From: Limnoperna fortunei
Taxonomy: Eukaryota; Mollusca; Bivalvia; Mytilida; Modiolidae
Length of the DNA stretch: 64,000 nucleotides
NCBI GenBank assembly: GCA_944474755.1
Contig: OX104113.1
Location: forward strand, 58,796,074 to 58,860,073
Reading direction: 5' to 3'
Shown in pieces: positions 11,201-23,200 of the stretch. How positions within the stretch are numbered: the stretch's first letter is position 1; every line of letters starts with the position of its first letter. A model generated the notes under the pieces. That model made no database searches, was not told where the DNA came from, and worked only from the letters and a program-made list of their open reading frames with translations. The position numbers and the translations under genes were made by a program.

Positions 11201-14200
11201 GTTATGGTATTTAAGTTACTGGACAAAAACAGAAAATTTCATTAAACAAGTGTGGACACAGAAAAATGTCTCGCCTGCATTCCGCATCAGTAACCGAAAA
11301 TAAATTTCGTCATAAGCATTACGTAAATAGCATTAGTTATCAGCAGCAGCCTGTATACCAAATATTGTCACCATACCATGCATAGTTACAGGGGAACAGC
11401 CGTAACCCAAAAACTTTAATGTAGTCGCTGGACCGTGAAATTGAGGTCGAGGTCAAGTGGCACCTATCAGACAGTCATGTACTAGTCATTAGCAACCTAT
11501 ATACCAAATATTGTCATCCTACCATGTGTGGTTATAGAGGAACTGTCGTAACCCAAAAACTTTAACGTAGTCGCTGGACCGTGAAATTGAGGTCAAGGTC
11601 AGGTGACACCTACCAGACAGTCATGTACTAGTCATCAGCAACCTATACACCAAATATTGTCATCCTACCATGCGTAGTTACAGAGGAACTGTCGTAACCC
11701 AAAAACTTTAACGTAGTCGCTGGACCGTGAAATTGAGGTCAAGGTCAGGTGACAGGTGACTGACTGGCAAGTACTCATCATAAGCTACCTCTGGACCAAA
11801 TTTGATGGACCTAGGGCTTGGGCTTACAAATATATGAAGCAAGATGTCAAGTGTTTACGCCACCGCCTCCGGCAGATTCCCATACATATGTCTCGCCTCC
11901 AGCGACTTTCGTCGCAGGCGAGACAAAAATTGCCATTTAAGGGTAATAACTCGCATAAAGAGTCATATGACAATTTCAGACTTATACTGTGAATTGTAGG
12001 GCTTGTATTGCTGATCATTTTTGCTATTAACAGTTTAACTCTAGCTGTTACAGTTTTTAAGTTACATGACAAAACCAGAAAATTTCATTAAAAATTGTCA
12101 AAAAATAGCTCATATAAGGAGTCATCTGACAATTTCAGACCAATTGAGTGTATTGTAGGGCTTTAATTGCTGATCATTTGTGCTATTTACAGTTTCACTC
12201 TAGCTGTTATGGTATTTAAGTTACAGGACAAAAACGGAAAATTTCATAAAAAATTTCCATTTAAAGGGAAACTTCGCGAAAAAATTAAAATTTGAAATGT
12301 TATTCTCCAAATAAAAAGAAATATAATTGCCTTTTGATGTTTTATTGTATTCTTTACCGTTACCCTTCTTGAGTGGATTAAAGGTGGTAAAATGTGTATG
12401 GGGGCCGCCATATTGACAGTATTTTATCACGTGACTGCGTTTGTGACGTGATAAATGTAATTATTCAGTAAATATGATAAATAATCCAGTTTAAAAATAT
12501 GTTTTTCTGCTTTAGCTCTTTGAAGAATATATAAACTGTGGCGATGACTAATTACCGGCTGACAACATAAGATTACCAAATACGTCTTAATGTTTTAATG
12601 ATCTTTGTTTTAATAAAAGTATTTTTAGACACAAATTTTAACCTGTCTTATTCAATTCAGATATAATTTACCTAAATAATAATTGTAATAAAAGATATAT
12701 TTTTTATGATTATTTATATATAAAATAAAATTACGTGGATAATTTTGCACGTCTTGAAACGGCAATTGTACCTGGACGTGAAAATGTTACAGGTAAATCA
12801 TTACTCGTTTATGAAGGGTAATTAGCAGGTAAACAAACAAGATGTTAATTGCAATTACTAGATCATTTGACGCCGACTTTGAAGTATGAATATTCCGACT
12901 TTTTCAAAAGCTAAGCAGATTAAAGGTTAATCATGTAATTCGAAATTAGAAAGGCACACCCCCTCCTGTCAAGACAGGTATGATTTGAATACACCGAAGT
13001 GTCAGAACACAGGATGTATATAAGATTTCAAATACCTTTAGATGCCAAGTCAGAGGAAACATTAAACTTACACGTTAACTCAAATATACACAACATGTAA
13101 AAGTACAGAAACTGTGTTACGCACACACACAATAAATGTTACCAGTAATAATAATTATAATAATAACAATAATAACAATTATAAATGTACTAAACGTAAA
13201 ATGAAATTTTGATGCGCGAAAACCAGAGTATTTAAAAATATTTCATTTAATGACCGTTATTTCTTAAATAGTCAACTTCGCTAATATTTTGTATAAAAAA
13301 AGTTGCTTAATCTGATTAAGTTTAAAATAATAATACGTATAATTTTTAATTTAATTAATATTTATGGACTTTTTTCCTATCAAAACTGTGACTTTTTTCC
13401 TGTGACTTTCTTTCCGTTTACCGTTGTTGCTGCTGTGGAAATAGTCTTAAGTAGAAGTCTTTAAATTGGTTAACTACTTGTTACACATGTTGGTTTTTTT
13501 TTTTGCTTATACAAAGATCAGGAATACGAAACGTAATCTTTTCACAACCTTGTTTATAGTACAACCTTCTGTTATTGACCGTTTCGCGTTATTATCATAC
13601 GACGACTTTTAAGGTACTTGGATGTCTAGTATCGCCATCTAGTGGCAAGATGGTGACAAGATGGCGGACCTCCATAAGTGCATTTTTTACACGGTTAATT
13701 CCATGCAGAAACTTAACCACTGAAAATATAATAAAACATTAAGAGGCAAATGTGTTTCTTTTTAGTTGAAGAATAACATATCAAATTTTCATTTTTTCGC
13801 GAAGTTTCCTTTTAAGGGCAATAACTCCTTTAAGGAGTATTCTGACAATTTCAGACCAACACAGTAAATTGTAGGGCTTGTATTGCTGATCAATTTTTGC
13901 AATTTACAGTTTTACTCTAGCTGTTATAAAAACAAAACAGAAAATTTCATGAAAAATTGTCATTTAAGGGCAATAACTCATATAAGGAGTCATATGACAA
14001 TTTCAGACCAATTGAGTAAATTTTAAGGCTTTTACTGCTATTCATCTTTGCTATTTACAGTTTCACTCTACCTCTTATAGTTTTCAAGTTATATGGTAAC
14101 TATCAAAATTTTTTTCAAAAATTATCATTAAAAGGGCAATAACTCCTGCAAGAAGCCAATACACAACTTCACACTAATAGCAACTATTGTAGACCTTAAT

Positions 14201-17200
14201 GTGCTGATCAATTTGAAGTAACAGTTTTCTCTATAGCTATTATAATTTTTGAGATAATGATCAAAAACATATGTTGACACCCATGTTCTATTTTTAGTAA
14301 CAGCAGCCATCTTTGTCTGTTGATCAACACCTTGGGTAAAAATTTGAAACTATGAACCCTAAGGATGATTGTGGCCAAGTTTGATTAAAATTGACCCAGT
14401 GGTTTCAGAGGAGAAGATTTTTTCAAAAGTTTATGACAGACGACGGACTTAAAGTTATGGCAAAAGCACACATGGACCTTTGGTCCAGTTGGGTAAAAAA
14501 ACTAGGAAAAAACCTTAGCAATCCTAATACAAATGTAATTGATAACCCCAGCTCCCCTATGTCTAGAATGGCATTGTCCAGGGTTTTGCTGTTGGAAACT
14601 CCAAAACTTATTCTGCTCAACATGTAAAATATCAGGTGCACAACTGCACCATATGACAAAGGATTGTGCACAAGTTTCTTCAAATCCCATTCATTGGTGC
14701 AAGTGCTCCTACGTCAAAGAATGACAAGTCCATGTTTCGCTACGGGAAATCCTAAATATCATTCTAAAATATAAAATTTCAAGTGTACAAAGGTGACAAA
14801 GATTCCTTTAAAATTTCATTAAAATCCATTTTGCACACTTTCGGCTAATCAGATGTATTAAGAAATAACTCTACCTTTTGTGTTAATTTTCATTTAATTA
14901 AACACATAAGAATTAGAATGTAAAACTGTTCTAAAAAGACGACCACAATATCACACACAAATTTTCACACAATTTACATATGGGTACCATTCGTGTACTA
15001 ATCCAGGCTTCAAGTGAAACGTGGCGAGTTTACATTTGCTGATGAGCATAAACTATTGAATTATGATCATAATCAAAGTTATAAGTTATTGTTAATTACA
15101 ATAAGAAGGACATGCATAGTAAAGCTGTTCAAGATTAACACCATACACTGGATTATGTAATTAATAGGTCACATCTGAACTATTTTCACAAGCGAAATGG
15201 TACAGCAATACATGCCTGTCTGCAGTAAAGCCTATGTTAACAGCATAAGCATAGGGAAAGATTTTTGCTCTGCAACCTTCCCAAAAATGAGGGAAAGATT
15301 AAATTTGATTGAGCTTATACAGTACTTTTACCTTGAATACATGGAAAGCTTCAAACTGAATGTTCCTGCTTTTTTCTCTCAACATGTTCATCATAAGTTT
15401 GAGATTATCTGGGTTGGAAATGTACCGGGTCATAGTGGTGAAATTGTGTCTGTCTAACAACAGTTCTCCTAACAGCTGCAACAAGACAAGATCAAAAATA
15501 ATAGATGAAACACAATTATATCATTTCAGAAATGCTATTCATAAGATTAAGTCTTTTTATCAAATTACACCTTCCCATCCAAAGACGAATGCAGACATTG
15601 ATGCAAACTGCTCTAGATCAAACAATGACTACATACCACTGTGTTATACAATAGGAAGGCTTTTAATTAAAAAAAAAATCATACAAGGACAAGATTGCTA
15701 CACAAATGTCTCCTCCCACTGCAGTATCAAATTGCCTAATTAAAATGGTAAAATTATAAATTTATTAATGGGACAAAATAATAAGCATGAAATATTAGAA
15801 TTTATTGGGTTGGTATTTGGGAAAGATCTAAGCAACTTACCTGATAAAACTTCATCAGAATGTGTAAACTTTAATAGTGTCATTGATAAAATTTGTGTTC
15901 AATATTGTGTAATGTTGCTTAAATAGTCAAAGTCACATAACTCCTATAAAACAGTCAAAGTCACATAACTCCTATAAAATAGTCAAAGTCACATAACTCC
16001 TATAAAATAGTCAAAGTCACATAACTCCTATAAAATAGTCAAAGTCACATAACTCCTATAAAATAGTCAAAGTCACATAACTCCTATAAAATAGTCAAAG
16101 TCACATAACTCCTATAAAATAGTCAAAGTCACATAACTCCTATAAAATAGTCAAAGTCACATAACTCCTATAAAATAGTCAAAGTCACATAACTCCTATA
16201 AAATAGTCAAAGTCACATAACTCCTATAAAATAGTCAAAGTCACATAACTCCTATTAAATAGTCAAAGTCACATAACTCCTATAAAATAGTCAAAGTCAC
16301 ATAACTCCTATAAAATAGTCAAAGTCACATAACTCCTATAAAATTTGATGAATAAACATAACAGTCGAGTATGCACATCTACTTATCATAACAATTATTC
16401 CTACTGAAATATCAAAGCAATCTGTGAAGCAGTTTTAGATAAGGTATTCGCTGATATGTTCCAAGTCCCATAACTCCTGCAAAATTTGAGTAACCAAAAT
16501 GACATCATCATGACAATTTATCCTATCAAGTATCCAAGCAATTAGTCAAGTGGTTTTAGAGAAGATGCGCCCACAAGATCTTCATTGTATTATATTTCTG
16601 ATCAAAGTCCCAAAACTCCTACAAAATTTGACAAATAAAAATGATGGTAAATTAGGCACATCTACACATCATAATGATTAATCCTACAAAATATTAAAGC
16701 AATGTGTCAAGTGGTTTCAGAGGAGATATGTCCACTAAGTGCTGGCAATGGATTAACAGACACAGAGCAAAACTTGTCCATCCGATGCTTTGCAGCTGGG
16801 GACAACAAGAAAAAAATAAAATGAAAGAAATAATGTCCATCTACTACATCTTCAAGGGTCAAAACTCCTGATAAAAATATCAGGTTTAACCTATATTGTC
16901 CATTGAAACTTCTACATTTAGCTCATTTAAAAAATGAAAAAAATTACAGCTTCAATGGACATACATGTAACTCTAGCCTTTTAAAACTAGTGTGATCTTG
17001 TCATTATAAAGATTATGTATAAGGTTTGAAACTTGAATCCATCTTAGATGTATTTGATCAGCTCACTAACAAGCTTTTTCTTCATCTTCAGAAGGCAAAT
17101 TTCTAAAAATGTTGTAAAAAATTTGTTTTCAAACCTGAAAGAGATATTGTCTGTAGTCACTGGACCATAAAATTGAGGTAAATGTCAGGTGACACCTACC

Positions 17201-20200
17201 AGACAGTCATGTACTATTCATCAGCATATATTGTCATCCTAAAATGCATGGTTACAGAGGAACTGTCCTAATTCAAAAACTTAAATGCATTCACTGGACT
17301 GTGAAATTGAGGTCAGTCAGTTGACTGACAGGCAAGTACTCATCATAAGATACCACTGGACCAAATTTGACAACCTAGGGCTAAAGCTTACTAGTACAAA
17401 GAAATAAAGCAAAATATTAAGTGTTGATACATGTACCACCATTGGTGGACTCCCATATATATGACTTGCCTGCTGCAACAATTGCTTCAAGGAACTCTTT
17501 GGCTAGTTCACTGACAAGAACATGGCAAGTGTTGACAAAAGTATTCTATGTGCTTGCTAATAGGGTAAACATACAATGTATATCACTCCAGAGTTGATTT
17601 ATACAGGGATTGATAAGGGTGTCATTTAGCTTTCATACAAACTTTTGAGGCATGATTATGCTCAGAATAACCTTATATCTACCTACAAAGATGTTATTCT
17701 AGTGAATAGATACAAGACAAATGTCAATATTACACCTCTTCAATAGTCCAAATCATGAACTTGACTTATGTTACAAACATGATGAATGTCACTTACGATT
17801 CACAACATGACAACCCAACATTTGGTCTTTCTGTTGTCTTTTGAAAAAAAAGTATAAAAGTGTTGCTTACAAATCATGACAACCCAACATTTGGTCTTTC
17901 TGTTGTCTTTTGATAAAAAAGTATAAAAGTGTTGCTTACAAACTATTCAGCAAAATCTATTGTTATCATTTCTGTTTTTTGCATAAACAGTTAATAATAT
18001 TTTCTAGGAAAAATAACTGATATTTTTTCAAACCAATAATATATAGTACTGAATTGGGGATATGTTATGCTGCTCTTATGCATTTCTGGATCAGAGTTGT
18101 CTCTATGTTTCTCCTCTGTACTACATTTTTGTTGATCTTTTATTTTTTTTTAACTCCATATTGTGTTGTAGTCATACATTTTCAGCAATTTGAAAACAAA
18201 GATTCCTTTGATGGACCATAATATTTTGTTTCTACAATGAAAATTTCAGTCCATCAAATAGGAGTTCCCCAGTGTGCAATGTCTAATCAATCTTCTTATA
18301 CTTCGGCCCAGCACAGTAAGCATTGTAAGTCATCCAGGAACAGTAATATTTTAATTATATATTGTTGTAACCTTTATATGCTAGCACAATAATCTATGAA
18401 AATAACTGCCACTCTGCTAGAATTTCTCAGAACAATAATTTTATTCAAAGTCGAAAATAAACTGAAAACAATGAACCTTTCTTGTTACACAGAATATACC
18501 TCTGACAATAAATTTATTTCATATGACATTAATTTGTGTAACTTTCCACTCCATTAAAAATAAGCTTCTCATTAAAAAAATTAAAATCAGCGATGGAAAT
18601 ATAAGATTATAAATAATTCACTAAAAAAGCTCTAGTCTTGTGATAGCAACTAAATGTTTCTCCTTGGCAACAACCATTACTTTTAACAATCCCATTATAT
18701 ACCAGTAGATATGCACCATAAACTCTAGATAGACAATAAACTGTCCATAAAGAACAAACTTGTTTGAAATATTTATTGATAGCTTTGGGGAGCATTCGTT
18801 CAACTGTATTACATAAATGACAAAATAAAGCCAGAATATATTTGAATAACTCCATTAAATTTACATCACACTAAATGATATAATCCAAAACATTTTTCAT
18901 ATCATGGAATCTTAAGCTTAAGCTATCTCAAATTCTGACCCATCCTCACAAGTCAGGGTTTCTGTGTCCATGAAACCCTGAAAAACTTAGCTAGGAAATT
19001 CCCAGGCTGGAAGTCATTATTTTGATTGGCTACATCTTTAGATGTTTTATCTTTAGGAAGGTGTTCATGGCAATGAAAATCATTTACTTTATGTCACCCT
19101 AAGGATGATTTGGCTGGCTAACTTTCTTGTAAATACACATAGTGGTTCTTAAGTTTTTAGATGATGGCTAACTTTCTTGTAAATACACACAGTGGTTCTT
19201 AAGTTTTTAGATGATGGCTAACTTTCTTGTAAATACACACAGTGGTTCTTAAGTTTTTAGATGATGGCTAACTTTCTTGTAAATACACACAGTGGTTCTT
19301 AAGTTTTTAGATGATGGCTAACTTTCTTGTAAATACACACAGTGGTTCTTAAGTTTTTAGATGATGACAAACTCCAAGCAACGAAATAAATGTTTTATTT
19401 ATCCATTAATAATACGTTGACTGAATTACAAATAAGCCTACAGGTACAGCTGAGAATGATAACAACCCATTTTACAATACAATTTTTACCTTAATATTAT
19501 GACTATAAACTTGAAAATCAATGGCATTTAGCTATTTATGATCATAACTATGTTTCATCATCCCAGGACTTTTTAGTTCTTGAGATATGGAGTTGCATTT
19601 TCAAGTTATCATCTGGAATACCCAAATTTTAACCCCAAAAATGCTTATTGGCATAACTCAAACACTACAAATGGGATTGAAAATACAACTTGATCTTTTT
19701 TTTTATATTACTTAACAGCTGTGCAAAGTTTTAACAAAATCTGTTTTTTTTCTAGTTATCACTTGAAAATAGCCAATTTTATGACAAATTGTCTTTTAAA
19801 TTGGCATCATTCGAAACTATAAATTGGATTGTGCTAAAAATTGGCCTCGATCTGCATCTTATAGTACTTAACAGTTGTGCAAAGTTGAAACAGAATCTGT
19901 TAACGCACAACATCAGACATACAGTATATGGACATAATAGTTCGTCACTTGTATAAAAATGACTCAATTTCCGGTTTAGTAGGGCATATACAACAGGTGC
20001 GTTCTATAAATAGAAATAAAATTTCCTTACTTAAATTTAACTGTTGGCAAGGGTTAAGGTCTGTAAATGACGTCATTAGCGTCTTTTTTCATCTGCTATT
20101 GTTTTGGTGCCAAAAAGTTATTATTGAAAGTCATGGCTGCTGCTCGTAAAGAATTGTCTAAGGATGTTAAAAACGTGATTGTACAGATGCATAAGAAACG

Positions 20201-23200
20201 GAAAACAAATACCGAAATATCGAAGACTTTAGACATACCTAGCACTACTATTTCCAGCGTCATCAAGAAATATAACGAACATGGAAGTGTTGAAAATCGT
20301 GCTGGAAGAGGGAGGAAAAAAGTGTTTACGGACAGAAATTTGAATCAGCTTTCGAGGGAAGTGAAAAAGAATAGGAGACAGACATTGGCAGATTTGACTA
20401 GTATATGTAATAAAGGTCACAATCATCGGTTTTGCACAAAAACTATTCAGAGAAAAATTACAGAACTTGGCTACAAATGTGGCGTTTTAAAGAAGAATGT
20501 ACTCGTCCGTGAAAAGAACAGAAAAGAGAGAGTTTCGTGGTGTAAAGAAAGGAGATATTGGACTGTTGATGAGCACTGGAGTAAATGGGTGTATAGTGAC
20601 GAATGTCAGATAGTTATTGGTCAGAATAATATAATTTATGTATGACGGAAGGACGACGAAACTTACAACCCGCAACTGGTTTGTCCCAGACCTCAGCGTA
20701 AGGTGAGTTTAATGATCTGGGGCTGTGTGTGCTATCATGGTATTGGAACTTTATGTGATGTTAAAGGAACTATAAATGCTGCAAAGTATATTGATATCAT
20801 TGACAATCATCTATGGCCTGTTGTTGCGAGACATTTTGCGGAAAACGAATATGTGTTAATGGATGACAATGCTCCTGTGCTTAGAGCCCGTACTGTTAAA
20901 AAACTACATGACCGAAAACGATGTAAATGTGACTTCATGGCCAGCACAATCCCCTGATTTTAATATTATCGAAAATATTTGGTTACATTTAAAGACAAAG
21001 TTAAAGAACAGGACAGATGTCATCAATACTTACGATGAACTGTTAGCCACAGTAAGATATATTTGGGAAACAGTGGATTTAGATTTAATTCATGATCTGT
21101 ATGATACTATCCCATATCGGATAAAGGAAGTTATTAGGATGAAAGGTCATCAACGAAATATTACAATCGAAGTATATACATAAATTTTAAAAATTCCCGC
21201 CACCATCTTGAAAGTGACGAACAATTATGTCCAAGTACTGTAGCAGAATGTAAACAAAATAAATACCTTTAGAGCTTGTCTCCTTGTAACATAATTCTCA
21301 GAATTCAACAACATCTGATAATTGTCAAATATCTTGTCATAATTGTTCTCGAGAAATTCTGATGACAGCATTTTATGTTTTGTTAACAATTCCTGTAAAT
21401 GATTAGAAGAAAAATCATAATTAAAAACAATAAATAAAATATTTACAAGAAAAGGAACATTGTTTTTTTTTGTTGTTGCTTAAGTGGTCTAAATGTGTGA
21501 AACTGATGAATGAAAAAAAATTGTTCACTATTAAACCCATTAGCACAATGTCCATGATGACGAAGAAGGTACTGTTGTAATGTATCTGGTTTAATTACAT
21601 ACCCAATATGGTAAAAGAGTGGGCAAAATAACAATCACAGCAAAAATAAGGTGACATAAAATGCACTTGAAACTAGTTCTCACAGAACATTTATTTTAAA
21701 AAATTGAAGAATGTGTCCATGGGACACAGATGCCCCCGCTAAATGAAGTCCCAAACAGGAAGTAGTTGTCCCACAGGTCTGAAAGTTGCTTAGGACGTAC
21801 AACATGTGATACTGAACCCTGCCAAATTTCAAATTGTTCTTATGTCTGGTTTCTGAGAAAAGCTTGACGGAAATTTTCATACTTGTGTTAACACATTTTC
21901 ATATCGGCCAAGTCAAAAACAGGAAGTAGTTTTCCGACAGGTCTAAAAGTCGCTTAGGACATACAACTTGTGATACTGAACCACCCTGCCAAATTTCAAA
22001 TTGTTCTCATGTACAGTTTCTGAGAAAAGCTTGACGGAAATTTTCATACTTGTGTTAACACATTTTCATATCGGCCCAGTCGCAAACAGGAAGTAGTTGA
22101 CGGACAGGTCTGAAAGTCGCTTAGGACGTACAACTTGTGATACTGAACCACCCTGCCAAATTTCAAATTGTTCTCATGTACTGTTTCTGGGAAAAGCTTG
22201 ACGGAAATTTTCATACTCATGTTAACACATTTTTATATCAGCCCAGTCAAAAACAGGAAGCAGTTGTACGACAGGTCTAAAAGTTGCTTAGGACATACAA
22301 CTTGGGATACTGTACCATCCTGCTAAATTTCAAATTGTTCTCATGAACAGTTTCTGAGAAAAGATTGACGGAATTTTTCATACTCGTGTTAACACATTTT
22401 CATATCGGCCCAGTCGAAAACAGGAAGTAGTTGTTCCACAAGTCTGAAAGTCGCTTAGGACATACAACTTGTGATACTGAACCACCCTGCCAAATTTCAA
22501 ATTGTTCTCATGTAGAGTTTCTGAGAAAATTGACGGAAATTTTCATACTTGTGTTAACACATTTTCATATCGGCCCAGTCGCAAACAGGAAGTAGTTGTC
22601 TGACAGGTCTGAAAGTCGCTTAGGACATACAACTTGTGATACTGAACCTCCCTGCCAAATTTCAAATTGTTCTCATGTACAGTTTCTGAGAAAACTTGAC
22701 GGAAATTTTCATACTAGTGTTAACACATTTTCATATCGGCCCAGTCGCAAACAGGAAGTAGTTGTCTGACAGGTCTGAAAGTCGCTTAGGACGTACATCT
22801 TGTGATACTGAACCACCCTGCCAAATTTCAAATTGTTCTCATGTACAGTTTCTGGGAAAAGCATGACGGAAATTTTCATACTAGTGGTAACACATTTTCA
22901 TATTGGCCCAGTCGCAAACAGGAAGTAGTTGTCCGACAGGTCTGAAAGTCGCTTAGGACATACAACTTGTGATACTGAACCATCCTGCCAAATTTCAAAT
23001 TGTTCTCATGAACAGTTTCTGAGAAAACTTGACGGAAATTTTCATACAGTGTTAACACATTTTCATATCGGCCCAGTCGCAAACAGGAAGTAGTTGTCTG
23101 ACAGGTCTGAAAGTCGCTTAGGACGTACAACTTGTGATACTGAACCACCCTGCCAAATTTCAAATTGTTCTCATGTACGGTTTCTGGGAAAAGCTTGACG

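Larger units (their letters stand above)
10605..14510 (+). mobile_element. Family 4 tandem-core element carrying two nested insertions
   Basis: Starts at the head hairpin AGAGGCTCCCAGGAGCCTGT, contains cores of about 165 bp (GGGCAATAACTCCTATAAGG and CTAGCTGTTATGG), and ends with GACAGACGACGGAC and the decayed hairpin CACATGGACCTTTGGTCCAG near 14470-14490. Removing the family 3 element at 11248-11928 and the TTAA-flanked element at 12265-13811 restores continuous cores. It is non-coding and lies in CAB39 intron 6. Confidence 0.78.
16811..19116. other. CAB39 intron 5, mostly unique
   Basis: Apart from the family 3 fragment at 17150 and the 69-bp duplication at 17806, nothing recognisable. CAGGGTTTC/GAAACCCTG forms a small hairpin at 18954-18980. 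Confidence 0.55.

Noticed and set aside
15921..16343. CRISPR-like regular repeats
   Set aside because: The 28-bp units are contiguous with no spacers, in an animal gene intron; it is a minisatellite.
18954..18980. 9-bp hairpin CAGGGTTTC/GAAACCCTG as a terminator or element end
   Set aside because: Short, isolated, with no partner terminus or flanking duplication.
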